64,000 bases of DNA from Glycomyces sp040645615 (GTDB lineage: Bacteria > Actinomycetota > Actinomycetes > Mycobacteriales > Micromonosporaceae), in assembly GCF_040645615.1 (NCBI RefSeq), contig NZ_JBEYYO010000013.1, positions 62,001 to 126,000 of the forward strand, given 5' to 3'. The notes under the pieces are model-generated. The model saw only the letters and a list, made by a program, of their open reading frames with translations, was not told the origin of the DNA and did not search any database. Position numbers and translations under genes: made by a program. Of this stretch, positions 8,584 through 16,834 are shown in pieces; within the stretch, counting starts at the first letter, position 1; each line of letters starts with the position of its first letter.

Positions 8584-9023
8584 GCGGGGTTGACCAACCC
8601 TCGCGGGTCGCTGTCCGGCCCAGTCGCCCGCTCGCTTCGTTGTCGGCCTCCCGAACACAACACCGGTGTTCGCACGCTCTTCCGCGGCCTCGGCGACGCC
8701 TGCGAGCCGTCAATGAGCCCAGTGAACGAACGGACTCCGATACCGCCACGCCGGGAGTTCGCACACACCCCCTAGTGCCCACGCACGCGCCGCCGTTGAC
8801 ACGAACGGGTGACATCCTCGCGCTGAGGGCCGTTTTCTGTCGTACCCGTGCGGAAGCATCGGCGGCGTAGTCCCCTCTGGGTGGGTGGGGGCTAGGGACG
8901 GCATTCGACCTTCAGCTCTTCATACGCGTGGCGCGCCCCAGGGGCGCTGTCGCAGCGTGAGCGGGTGTTTCGTGAGCAATCGCACCCTCCACAAGAGCGG
9001 CTCGCGCCAGTACAGTGCAGGCT
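8584..9023. other. 440 bp intergenic region upstream of siderophore genes
   Basis: No supported gene. It contains a perfect 12-bp palindrome AACACCGGTGTT at 8659-8670 inside a wider CGAACAC...GTGTTCG dyad (8652-8672), a TTGACA at 8796-8801 without a partner, and a 15-bp GC dyad near 8930-8945. The likely promoter of the siderophore operon is at its right end (8988-9016). I saw no DtxR/IdeR-like iron box. Confidence 0.4.
8988..9016 (+). promoter_or_regulatory. Candidate sigma-70-type promoter of siderophore operon
   Basis: TCCACA (8988-8993), a 17 nt spacer and TACAGT (9011-9016) each match four of six consensus bases. The GTG at 9024 lies 7 nt beyond the -10 box and has no Shine-Dalgarno sequence, which fits a leaderless transcript. 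Inferred only from pattern. Confidence 0.4.
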
Positions 9024-10367
9024 GTGAACGCCACCGCCCGCGCCGATGCGATCGTCGCCGACCGGCTTCGACTCGCCGCCGCGCGCGAACCCGTGCCGGG
9101 CCGGGCCACAGGCGACAGCGCCGCCGAGATCGCCGCCTCGCTCGCGGCCGCCTCCCCGCACGCCGAGCGTTTCACCGCCGAGATCGCCGCCGCCGTACGC
9201 GGCACCGCGCTCGCCCTCGACGCCGCCCAGCCCCACCCCGCAGACCTGTGGGCCGCCGCCGCTGCGGCGCACCGGGACCCGTCGGTGTGGTTCGAACAGG
9301 CCGTCCTCCTGGGCCACCCCGTGCACCCGCTCGCCCGCTCGCGCGGGGAATGGACCGACGACCAGATCCGCGCCTGGGCCCCCGAGCACCGCTCCCGCTT
9401 CGACCTCGGCGCCTACGCCGTCGAAGGCCTCGACGGCACCGGGAGGGACGACCCGCGCCGCCGCCTCCCCGTCCACCCCTGGCAGGCCCGGCGATACGGC
9501 CTCGGCGAACCGGATTTCACGTGGGCGGCCGCGCCGCTCATGAGCGTCCGCACCGTCTCGATCGGCCCCAGCCACATCAAGACCGCCGTCGACCTGCAAC
9601 TGACCTCAGCGGTCCGCCACGTCTCGGCGGCCGCAGCCGCCAACGGCCCGGTCCTGTCCGAGCGCCTCGCCCCGGTCGCAGCGAAGCACGGCATCACGCT
9701 CCTGCCCGAATACGCGATCTGGGCCCGCAGCGCCGACGGCACGCCGCTTGCGCACCTGTCGGCGATCGTGCGCACCGCCCCGCACCTCCTGGGCCACCCC
9801 AGGGCCGTCCCGCTCGCCGCGCTCGCCGAACCGTGCCCGGCCACCGGCCGCCCGATCGCCGCCACCCTCGCCGGGAACGACCTCGAATCGTGGTGGCCCG
9901 CCCTCGTCCACGTCGCGCTCGCACCCCTGCGCCTGTACGCCGCCACCGGCGTCGCCCTCGAAGCCCACGGCCAGAACACCCTCGCCTCCTTCACCGGCGA
10001 CACACCGACCGGCCTGGTCTACCGCGACTTCGGCGGCATCCGCGTCCCACCCGCCCAGTGGCCCCACATCGTCGGCGACCTCCCCGAACCCGACCCCGAG
10101 GCGCGCTTGACGAAACTCCTCGCGGCCCTGCTCCCGACCACCATGACCGCGATCGTCACCGCACTCGCCGACTGGACCGACACCGAACCGGCCCAGTGGT
10201 GGTCGGTCGTGGCGAGCGACGTGCGCGGCCAGGGCCTGCCCGCCGAGATCGCCGACGCCGTCCTGCGCGAGCCGTGGCCGCTCAAGGCCACCACCGCGAT
10301 GCGCCTGGCCGACCATCCCACCGACGACCTGTGGATCCGCGTCGACAACCCTCTGGCGGCCCGGTGA
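9024..10367 (+). CDS. NIS siderophore synthetase, IucA/IucC family (short form, first)
   Basis: A 447-residue NRPS-independent siderophore synthetase. Family landmarks in order: GHPVHPLARSRG near residue 97, PVHPWQ, a KTAVDLQLTSAVRH segment, EAHGQNTL, then VYRDFGGIR and a C-terminal VDNPL. Enzymes of this family use ATP to condense a carboxylic acid such as citrate with an amine or alcohol. It is well below the usual 570-620 residues, with the N-terminal region before GHPxHP shortened, and the usual Lys in the GHPxHPxxK motif is Arg. GTG 9024 is favoured (leaderless promoter); GTG 9015 is in frame. Its stop overlaps the next start (GTGA), so the two synthetases are coupled and probably act in sequence. 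Confidence 0.85.
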   Translation: MNATARADAIVADRLRLAAAREPVPGRATGDSAAEIAASLAAASPHAERFTAEIAAAVRGTALALDAAQPHPADLWAAAAAAHRDPSVWFEQAVLLGHPVHPLARSRGEWTDDQIRAWAPEHRSRFDLGAYAVEGLDGTGRDDPRRRLPVHPWQARRYGLGEPDFTWAAAPLMSVRTVSIGPSHIKTAVDLQLTSAVRHVSAAAAANGPVLSERLAPVAAKHGITLLPEYAIWARSADGTPLAHLSAIVRTAPHLLGHPRAVPLAALAEPCPATGRPIAATLAGNDLESWWPALVHVALAPLRLYAATGVALEAHGQNTLASFTGDTPTGLVYRDFGGIRVPPAQWPHIVGDLPEPDPEARLTKLLAALLPTTMTAIVTALADWTDTEPAQWWSVVASDVRGQGLPAEIADAVLREPWPLKATTAMRLADHPTDDLWIRVDNPLAAR

Positions 10368-11881
10368 CCAGCGCCGCCGCGGCCCTCGCCGCGCACGTCG
10401 CCGCCGCCGCATGGCGCGAGGACCTGGGCGGATACCGCAGCCGCGGCACCGGCCCCGAGACCGACTTCGACATCGCCGAACCCGCACCACCCGCAGGCGA
10501 CCCGGTGCGCGCGCTCGAAACGATCCTCGGCACCGCCGTCCCCCCCGAGCTCGCCGCCGAACTCGACTCCGCCGTGGCCGGACTCGCCCTCGCCCGCACC
10601 CGCGCGGCGGTGCGCAACCGCCACCTCGCCGCCTACGCCACCCGCGCCGGGCACTCCAGCCTGGCGACCCTCATCGCCGCGTGCACCGCGGGCCCCGACG
10701 CCATCGCCCGTCCCTTGGAGACCCTCGCCACAGCCGGGCACCAACTCCACCCTTGCGCGCGCACCCGCCTGGGCTGGAACCAGACCGACCGCGAACGCTA
10801 CGACCTGGAGACCCCCGCCCCGATCCAGGTGCGATTGATCGCCGACCGCGCCGGAGTCCTGGCCCGCTCGGGCACCGACTTCCGCACCCACCCGATGCTC
10901 GCGGGCCTCGACCTGCCCGACCCGGTCCTGCCCGTCCACCCCTGGCAGCTCGAACACCGCGTCCTGCCCGCCTACCGCGACCTGTTCGACACCGGCCGCC
11001 TGACCGTCCTGGACGCGACCGTCCCGGCCTGGCCCACCGCCGCCATCCGCACCCTCGCCGGGGCCCGCGAACCCGGCTTCCTCAAACTCGCCCTCGGCGT
11101 CCACATCACCTCCACCCGCCGCGACATCTCCCCCGCCACCGCGCTGCTCGCCCCCTACCTCAATGAACACCTCACCGGCCTCGGCGGCGAAGGCCACCGA
11201 TTCCTCGCCGACACCGCCGGCGCCTGGCTGCCCGGCCGCCGCGACCTCACCGCCATCGCCCGCGCCCCGCTCGCCACCGTCACCCCCGCCGGGACCGTCT
11301 GCGTCCCCGCGACCGCGCTCGCCGCGACCTCACCGGTCACCGGCACGAGCCTCGCCGCCGAATACGCCCACTGGTCGGGGAACCCCGACGCGTGGCTGCG
11401 CGCCTACGCCGACCTCGTCGTCCCTCCCGTGCTCGCCAAGGCCGCCATCGGCATCGGCCTCGAAGCGCACCTCCAGAACAGCCTCGTGGCCATGGACGGC
11501 CACGACCCGGTCCTGGCCATCACCCGCGACCTCGGCGGCGCGCGCCTGCACACCCCCTCGATCCCCGTCCACCTCGAACTGCCGCCCGAAAGCCCGGTCA
11601 ACGCCGCCAGCCTCGACCAGGTCCGCTCCAAAGTCGCCTACACGCTGTTCCAGAACCACCTCGCGGCCCTCGTTGCCGTCCTGGCCCGCGACTGCGGCAT
11701 CGACCCCGCAGCGTTCTGGGCCGACCTCGCCGACCGCATCGCCGGACTCGACCTGCCCGCAGCCGACCGCGACGCCTACCTCGCCCCGCGCCTGCCCACC
11801 AAAGCCCTCCTGACCATGCGCCTGCACCCCGGCACCGAGATCGAGACCACCGTCCACAACCCACTCGGGAGCCGCACGTGA
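10364..11881 (+). CDS. NIS siderophore synthetase, IucA/IucC family (short form, second)
   Basis: A 505-residue IucA/IucC-family enzyme starting at the GTG that overlaps the previous stop. Motifs: GHQLHPCARTRLGW near residue 125, PVHPWQ, KLALGVHITSTRR, EAHLQNSLV, then a TRDLGGARLH segment where relatives have RDFGG, and a C-terminal HNPL. As in its neighbour, Arg replaces the Lys of the nucleotide-binding GHPxHPxxK motif. Two different synthetases plus an adjacent decarboxylase imply a two-step assembly such as citrate or a keto acid with a diamino acid, as in staphyloferrin B or achromobactin pathways (inference). An open frame in this phase extends upstream to 8885 but overlaps the first synthetase and is not used. 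The substrate cannot be read from sequence. Confidence 0.85.
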   Translation: MTSAAAALAAHVAAAAWREDLGGYRSRGTGPETDFDIAEPAPPAGDPVRALETILGTAVPPELAAELDSAVAGLALARTRAAVRNRHLAAYATRAGHSSLATLIAACTAGPDAIARPLETLATAGHQLHPCARTRLGWNQTDRERYDLETPAPIQVRLIADRAGVLARSGTDFRTHPMLAGLDLPDPVLPVHPWQLEHRVLPAYRDLFDTGRLTVLDATVPAWPTAAIRTLAGAREPGFLKLALGVHITSTRRDISPATALLAPYLNEHLTGLGGEGHRFLADTAGAWLPGRRDLTAIARAPLATVTPAGTVCVPATALAATSPVTGTSLAAEYAHWSGNPDAWLRAYADLVVPPVLAKAAIGIGLEAHLQNSLVAMDGHDPVLAITRDLGGARLHTPSIPVHLELPPESPVNAASLDQVRSKVAYTLFQNHLAALVAVLARDCGIDPAAFWADLADRIAGLDLPAADRDAYLAPRLPTKALLTMRLHPGTEIETTVHNPLGSRT

Positions 11882-12990
11882 ACAGCGTCGACACCGCCGT
11901 CGCGGCCCTCGATTCCCCGGCCAGCGCCTGGATCTACGACCCGCGCGTCTTCGCCGCCCGCCTGACGCGCCTGCGCGCGGCGCTCGGGGACTGGACGATC
12001 CTCTACGCGATGAAAGCCTGCGCCAACCCCGGCATCCTCACCGCCGCAAAGGCACTGGCCGACGGCATCGAATGCGCCTCGGGAGGTGAACTGGCCGCCG
12101 CCCAGGGCGCGGCCCGCCTCGCGTTCTCCGGCCCCGCCAAGACCCCCGCCGACCTCGCCGCCGCCGCGAACAGCGCGGCGCCCGTGCACGTCCACGCCGA
12201 GAGCCTGCGCGAACTCGACGGCCTCGCCGCCGCCGGATACACCGGCCCGGTCGCGCTGCGCGTCAACGGCTCCCGGGCGCTCCCGGGCACCCACCAGATG
12301 ACCGGTACGCCCACCCCGTTCGGCATCGACACCGGCGACCTCCCCGGCGCGGTGGCGCACGCGCTGGCGCTCGGTTTGGACTTGGCCGGATTCCACCTCC
12401 ACGCCGTCTCCAACTGCCTCGACGCAGCCGCCTACGCCGCGCATGTGCGCGAGGCCCTCGCCTGGTCCCACCAGGCCGCGCGGGGCCGGTTCGACCTGCG
12501 GTACGTCAACGTCGGCGGCGGGCTCGGCGCCGACCCGCGCGGCCCCGAGATTGATCTCGACGCCCTCGCCGAAGGCCTGGCCGGGCTCGACCCGGCCGGG
12601 GCCGAGCTCGTCATCGAACCCGGCCGCTACCTCGCCGCGCCCGCCGGGTGGTACGTCGCCGAAGTCCTCGACCTCAAGACCGTCCGCGGGCAGGCCTTCG
12701 CGCTGGTGCGCGGCGGCACCCACCACTTCCGCCTGCCCGCCGCGTGGGGCTACGACCACCCGTTCCGCGTCGTCCCCGGTCCCCGCACCGGCCCCGTCTG
12801 GTCCGATGTGGACCTTAGGGTGTGCGGGGAGCTCTGCACCCCCCGCGACATCCTCAACGGCGGCCAGCGAACCGCGGCGATCAGCGTCGGCGACCGGCTC
12901 GTGTTCGCCAACGCCGGCGCCTACGGCTGGGAGATCTCCCACGACCGGTTCCTCGCACACCCCGGCCCCCAACAGGTCTGCATCGACTGA
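11878..12990 (+). CDS. Fold-type III PLP decarboxylase, SbnH-like
   Basis: A 370-residue member of the ornithine/diaminopimelate decarboxylase fold (alanine-racemase-type TIM barrel plus beta domain). The PLP-binding Lys is in YAMKAC near residue 45; GGGLG binds the phosphate; CGELCTPRD supplies the second-subunit Cys and Asp; the C-terminus has FANAGAYGWEISHDRF. This C-terminal form is typical of siderophore-cluster decarboxylases such as SbnH, which decarboxylates a citryl-diaminopropionate intermediate. The start GTG overlaps the synthetase stop (GTGA). Its position directly after two NIS synthetases supports a biosynthetic rather than lysine-pathway role. It could instead supply a free diamine. 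Confidence 0.85.
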   Translation: MNSVDTAVAALDSPASAWIYDPRVFAARLTRLRAALGDWTILYAMKACANPGILTAAKALADGIECASGGELAAAQGAARLAFSGPAKTPADLAAAANSAAPVHVHAESLRELDGLAAAGYTGPVALRVNGSRALPGTHQMTGTPTPFGIDTGDLPGAVAHALALGLDLAGFHLHAVSNCLDAAAYAAHVREALAWSHQAARGRFDLRYVNVGGGLGADPRGPEIDLDALAEGLAGLDPAGAELVIEPGRYLAAPAGWYVAEVLDLKTVRGQAFALVRGGTHHFRLPAAWGYDHPFRVVPGPRTGPVWSDVDLRVCGELCTPRDILNGGQRTAAISVGDRLVFANAGAYGWEISHDRFLAHPGPQQVCID

Positions 12991-13097
12991 ACGGCGGATC
13001 CCTCATCTCGGTCGACCGTTTACGATGAAGGGCCCGAAGCGGGAGGACCTCCGTCCCGGCCCCGCCCGCCCGGCCGACCCCCAGCCGAGGAGTCCGT

Positions 13098-14261
13098 ATG
13101 CCCAACCGGCGTCATGCCCGGCGGACCCACCGCGACGCCGCGAAACTCGCCGCCGCCGACAACCACCAGGGCGCGCTCGCCGTCTACGCCGCCGCGGCCG
13201 CCGAATACCGCGGCTGCCTCGCCGTCCACCCCGACGACCACCTCGCCCGCACCGACTACACCGCCATGCTCGCCGAACGAGGCGCCTCCCACACCCGCCT
13301 GGGCGAGCACGCCGCCGCCTTCACCGCCCACATCGAACGCGTCCACGTCGCCGGCCCCCTCGACCTCACCCCCGCCGACCGCGCCGATATCCACCTCGAC
13401 CTCGCCGACACCGCGACCAGAGCCGGCAGGCTCCTCACCGCCGCGACCGAAACCGACACCGCCCTCAGCCTCCTCGACGACACCGACCCCCACGATCCGG
13501 CCAGCCCCGGCTTCGCCCACCTCGCCACCGCACTCGCCCGCGCCGCCCGCGTCTACGCCCGCGCCGCCGACCCCGACCTCGCCGTCGGCGCCGCCGACCA
13601 GGCCGCCCGCATGCTCATCGCCACCGGCGGCCACGACGCGCTCCTGCGCGACTGCCTGCGCCTCGCCGCCGGACTCCACCACGCCGCGGGCCGCACCGGC
13701 CCCGCCCGAGGCGCCGCCGGACTCCTCGCCGAACGCTTCCCCGGCACCGAACCCCTCACCGGCGCACCAGCACTCACCTTCCGCAGCGCCCTCGACGCCG
13801 CCCAGAGCATGGGCCTGTTCCCCGACACCGCCCTCATCGCCCGCCTGTGCCCCGACCCCGCAGACCGCGGCGCCGCCGCCACCGCCGCGGCCCGCTGCGA
13901 CCTCGGCTTCGCCGCAGTCGCACTCCACGCCGCCTCGCAGACAGTGGATACACTCGCCCCGATGCACCCGGGCCTCGCCTGGCGCATCGCCACCGAAGTC
14001 CACTACCTACTGCACGCCGCCGACCGGCAGGCCGAAAGGAACCTCCACTTGAACTTCCGCGACCACGGCCCGTCCTGGCTCGCCATGCTCATGGCGCTTA
14101 CCACCACCGGCAAGACCGGACCCATCATGGACGACCTCGCCACGGCCCTCGCCGACCTGCGCGAACGCCTCCACTCCCGACACGCCGCCGCCGGCCACGC
14201 GCCCCTCGTCGCCGCCGCGGACCGCTTCATCGACCTCCACACCCCCCAGGACCGCCGATGA
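13098..14261 (+). CDS. Alpha-helical (TPR-like) hypothetical protein
   Basis: A 387-residue, Ala-rich, almost entirely helical protein. Repeated helix pairs with TPR-like spacing run through residues 10-270, and a C-terminal section (about 300-380, LNFRDHGPSWLAMLMALT) may be a separate helical domain. No signal peptide, membrane segment or catalytic motif recognised. It begins 107 bp after the decarboxylase and overlaps the PhzF-like start (ATGA). A TACGAT box just upstream near 13021 could give a separate promoter. It may be a scaffold or regulator for the siderophore genes, or belong to an unrelated downstream unit. Function unknown. Confidence 0.65.
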   Translation: MPNRRHARRTHRDAAKLAAADNHQGALAVYAAAAAEYRGCLAVHPDDHLARTDYTAMLAERGASHTRLGEHAAAFTAHIERVHVAGPLDLTPADRADIHLDLADTATRAGRLLTAATETDTALSLLDDTDPHDPASPGFAHLATALARAARVYARAADPDLAVGAADQAARMLIATGGHDALLRDCLRLAAGLHHAAGRTGPARGAAGLLAERFPGTEPLTGAPALTFRSALDAAQSMGLFPDTALIARLCPDPADRGAAATAAARCDLGFAAVALHAASQTVDTLAPMHPGLAWRIATEVHYLLHAADRQAERNLHLNFRDHGPSWLAMLMALTTTGKTGPIMDDLATALADLRERLHSRHAAAGHAPLVAAADRFIDLHTPQDRR

Positions 14262-15058
14262 ACACCCCCACCATCGTCAACGCCTGCACCCGCGACGGCC
14301 GCGGTGGCAACCCCACCGCCGTCCTCACCGACGGCGACTACACCGACGCCGAACGCTCCGCCCTCCCCGCCGCCCACGGCGCCTCCCACGCCGTGTTCAT
14401 CGCCGACCACGACGGCGAACACCGCCTCCGCTTCTTCACCGCCACAGGCGAACTGCCCGCCTGCGGCCACGCCACCGCCGCCGCGATCGCCGTCATCGCC
14501 CAAGGCGCCGACACCGGCGACCTCGTCACCACCCTGCGCCTGCGCACCTCCCGCCGCGCCTTCACCGCCACCGCCCACCCCGAGGGCACTCAGACCCGCG
14601 TCTTCTTCGACCCCGGCCCCGTCGCCTTCCGCGACGCCGAGACCCCGGGCCCGATCCTCACCGCCCTCGGCCTCGACGCCGACCACCCCGGCGTCCGCAT
14701 CGCCGGCGTCGCCCGCGAACGACTTCTCGTCCCCCTCCCCGACCCCGCCGCCCTCGCCGAACTCAAACCCGACCGCGACGCCCTCAAAGACGCCTGCGCC
14801 GCAGCCGGACTCCTCGGCGCCTACGTCCACGCACCACAAGCGACCCCCGGCCGCCACTGCGCCCGCATGTTCGCCCCCTCCATCGGCGTCCCCGAAGACA
14901 TCGCCAACGCCAACGGCACCGCCTGCCTCGCCGCGGGCCTCGGCGGCCGCATCATCGTCGACATGGGCGACGCCCTCGGCGTGCGCGCCCGCATCGAAGC
15001 CAGCGCCGGCCCCGACGGCACCGTCCGCCTCAGCGCCACCGCCGCCATCGCCAGATGA
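14258..15058 (+). CDS. PhzF-family isomerase-like protein with altered active site
   Basis: A 266-residue protein with the PhzF/diaminopimelate-epimerase fold: GRGGNPTAVLTDGD near the N-terminus, ELPACGHATAAA around residue 65 (family GHAT motif) and MFAPSIGVPEDIANANGTA towards the end (family MFAPxxGxxEDPATGSA). The catalytic Glu of PhzF lies in an NxSET motif after the first strand; here that place reads HGASHAVF, so the Glu appears to be His. Either catalysis differs or the protein is not an isomerase. The ATG is fused to the previous stop by ATGA, and the gene overlaps the following HAD gene likewise. Confidence 0.75.
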   Translation: MNTPTIVNACTRDGRGGNPTAVLTDGDYTDAERSALPAAHGASHAVFIADHDGEHRLRFFTATGELPACGHATAAAIAVIAQGADTGDLVTTLRLRTSRRAFTATAHPEGTQTRVFFDPGPVAFRDAETPGPILTALGLDADHPGVRIAGVARERLLVPLPDPAALAELKPDRDALKDACAAAGLLGAYVHAPQATPGRHCARMFAPSIGVPEDIANANGTACLAAGLGGRIIVDMGDALGVRARIEASAGPDGTVRLSATAAIAR

Positions 15059-15855
15059 GACCGCCGAAGGTCATCGCCGCAGACCTCGACGGGACCCTCC
15101 TCGGCCCCGGCCAGGCCCTCACCGACCGCACCCGCGCAGCCCTCGACGCCGCCCGCGCAGTCGGCATCGCCGTCGTCGCCGCCACCGCCCGGCCCCCGCG
15201 GGTCTTCACCGAATGGCCCGACCTCGCCGCCAGGCTCGACGCCGCGATCTGCGCCAACGGTGCCCTCGTCTACGACCCGGGAAGTCGAGTCGTGCTCGGC
15301 GCGCGGGCCTTGACGGCCGAGACCGCAGCGGTGACCGCGAAGACCCTGCGCGCGGCCCTGCCCGAGGCACGGTTCGCCGTCGAGACCGGATCGGCCCTCC
15401 ACGCCGAACCCGGCTACGCGAAAATCGACTCCGTCGGCGACTACCGGATCTTCCACGAGTCCTTCGAAGTGGTCCTCGAGGCGGCCGACCCGATCGTGAA
15501 GCTCCTCGCGCACGTCCCCGGCGCGACCCCGGACGCGGTACTCGCGGCCGGTCGCACCGTGGACCTGCCCGGGGTGTCGGTGTCGCATTCAGGCGGCGCG
15601 GGCCTGCTCGAAGTCAGCGCCGCCGGGGTCGACAAAGCGACGGCGCTGGCGGCCTGGTGCGCCGAGCGCGGGGTCGGTGCGGCGGAGGTGGTCGCGTTCG
15701 GAGACGCGCCGAACGACGTGCCGATGCTGGCGTGGGCGGGCCGGTCGTTCGCGGTCGCGAACGCGCACCCCGAGGCCGCTGCGGCCGCGTCGGACTCGTG
15801 CGCTTCCAACGCCGATGACGGTGTGGCCGAGGCGATCGAGGCGTTGCTGCGCTGA
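15055..15855 (+). CDS. Cof-type HAD superfamily phosphatase
   Basis: A 266-residue HAD hydrolase of the IIB (Cof) subclass. The nucleophile motif is DLDGTLL at residues 10-16, followed by the Thr motif region, a Lys in the DKATAL segment, and GDAPNDVPML as motif IV. Such enzymes dephosphorylate sugar phosphates, PLP or nucleotides; the substrate cannot be assigned. It is the last gene of the coupled plus-strand series (ATGA overlap at 15055). It may be housekeeping rather than siderophore-specific. A standalone PLP phosphatase near a PLP enzyme would be a simple hypothesis only. Confidence 0.85.
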   Translation: MRPPKVIAADLDGTLLGPGQALTDRTRAALDAARAVGIAVVAATARPPRVFTEWPDLAARLDAAICANGALVYDPGSRVVLGARALTAETAAVTAKTLRAALPEARFAVETGSALHAEPGYAKIDSVGDYRIFHESFEVVLEAADPIVKLLAHVPGATPDAVLAAGRTVDLPGVSVSHSGGAGLLEVSAAGVDKATALAAWCAERGVGAAEVVAFGDAPNDVPMLAWAGRSFAVANAHPEAAAAASDSCASNADDGVAEAIEALLR

Positions 15856-15912
15856 GGCATCGGCTGATCGGTCATGCCGTTTCGCGGGCCTCCCGGGCGT
15901 TGCCGCGCTGAC

Positions 15913-16386
15913 CTACCGGTCGGGGCCGAACCAGCCAGGGGCGTCGAGGCGGAACAGCTCGCCGGGGGCGAGGGCGCCGAGGTCGGCTTCGAGCCGGTCG
16001 AGGCGTTCGGGCCCGATCGCGGCGGCCCACTGGGTGCGGACGCGGTCGAAGACGCGCGCGGACTGGACCAGGACGTCGATGCCGCGATCGGTGAGGCGCA
16101 CGAGTTTGCGGCGGGCGTCGCCGGGGTCGGCGACGCGTTCGACGTAGCCGAGCTTCTCGAGTCCGGCCACGGTCTTCCCGGCGGCCTGCTTGGAGACGCC
16201 GAGGCGGCGGCCGAGCTCGACGGCGGTGGTCCCTTCGACGCCGATGGCCTGGAACACGAAGCCGTGCATGGGCCGCACGTCCGGGTGGCCGTGCTCGGCG
16301 AGTTCGGTGTGGACCTCGTCGATGGCGGCGCGGAACGCGGCGAACAGTCGCAGCGGGAGCTCGTAGCCCGGGGTCGCCTCACCCAT
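15913..16386 (-). CDS. MarR-family transcriptional regulator
   Basis: A 157-residue winged-helix MarR protein: helical dimerisation N-terminus, then TTAVELGRRLGVSKQAAGKTVAGLEKLGYVERV (recognition helix), the wing DPGDARRKLVRLT, and a C-terminal dimer helix. ATG 16386 is preferred; an in-frame TTG at 16395 lies inside the palindrome. No Shine-Dalgarno sequence precedes the ATG. It is divergent from the small cupin gene, and the 34-bp palindrome in the shared region overlaps its own start, which suggests autorepression and control of the cupin. Ligand unknown. Confidence 0.9.
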   Translation of the reverse strand: MGEATPGYELPLRLFAAFRAAIDEVHTELAEHGHPDVRPMHGFVFQAIGVEGTTAVELGRRLGVSKQAAGKTVAGLEKLGYVERVADPGDARRKLVRLTDRGIDVLVQSARVFDRVRTQWAAAIGPERLDRLEADLGALAPGELFRLDAPGWFGPDR

Positions 16387-16391
16387 GATCG

Positions 16392-16425
16392 ACAACCAGG
16401 TTTACTATATGGTGAACCATGTTGT
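16392..16425. promoter_or_regulatory. MarR operator palindrome
   Basis: A 34-bp imperfect palindrome. The left arm ACAACCAGGTTTAC (16392-16405) and right arm GTGAACCATGTTGT (16412-16425) match at 11 of 14 positions around TATATG. It lies between the marR start and the cupin promoter region and is locally AT-rich. A -10-like TATAGT on the minus strand lies within it, so binding would block transcription both ways. Confidence 0.65.
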
Positions 16426-16444
16426 CCATTCTAGGAGTCCGCTC

Positions 16445-16822
16445 ATGCGCATCGTCCGCGCCACCGAAACCCGCCGCACCGAAACCCCTGCGGCCGTCAT
16501 GACCACGCTCGCCTCCCCCACGCTCGGCGAAGCCGCCCAGCCGGTGTGGAAGGTCGAGGCCGCCCCCGGTGCGCCCGGCCCGGTCCACGGGATCGACGCC
16601 GACCAGGTCTGGAGCCTCATCGCCGGATCAGTGGAGGTCACCGTCGAGACCGAGTCCGCGACCCTCACCGCGGGCGACACGATCATCGTCCCCGCCGGGG
16701 CCGAGCGCCGCTTCGCGGCGGGCCCGGACGGTTTCACCGCCCTGGTCACCGGCCCGGCCGGAATGCACGCCTTCATGCCCGCCGACCCGGAAAAGAAGAT
16801 CGACCTCGCCTGGGCCGCTTGA
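16445..16822 (+). CDS. Small cupin-domain protein
   Basis: A 125-residue single cupin: two beta-barrel motifs around GPVHGIDADQVWSLIAGSVEV and AGDTIIVPAGAERRF. The first motif keeps one His, but the usual HxH pair is incomplete, so metal binding may be weak or absent. The ATG at 16445 has AGGAG 8 nt upstream. It is divergent from marR and probably repressed by it. It could bind or detoxify a small molecule that also induces MarR. Convergent with the prenyltransferase gene. Confidence 0.8.
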   Translation: MRIVRATETRRTETPAAVMTTLASPTLGEAAQPVWKVEAAPGAPGPVHGIDADQVWSLIAGSVEVTVETESATLTAGDTIIVPAGAERRFAAGPDGFTALVTGPAGMHAFMPADPEKKIDLAWAA

Positions 16823-16834
16823 CACTGGGTCAAC

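Noticed and set aside
8652..8672. LexA (SOS) box at the CGAACAC...GTGTTCG dyad
   Set aside because: The actinobacterial SOS box needs GAAC-N4-GTTC; here the arms are separated by 7 or more bases and no SOS gene follows.
8584..9023. Small genes or a tRNA in the gap before the siderophore operon
   Set aside because: Short frames have no coding-like codon use or ribosome sites, and no cloverleaf or GGTTCGAAT T-loop was seen.
8885..11881. A single 998-codon siderophore protein
   Set aside because: Its first 493 codons are out of frame with, and overlap, the first synthetase and are Arg-rich nonsense; the real gene starts at the GTG at 10364.
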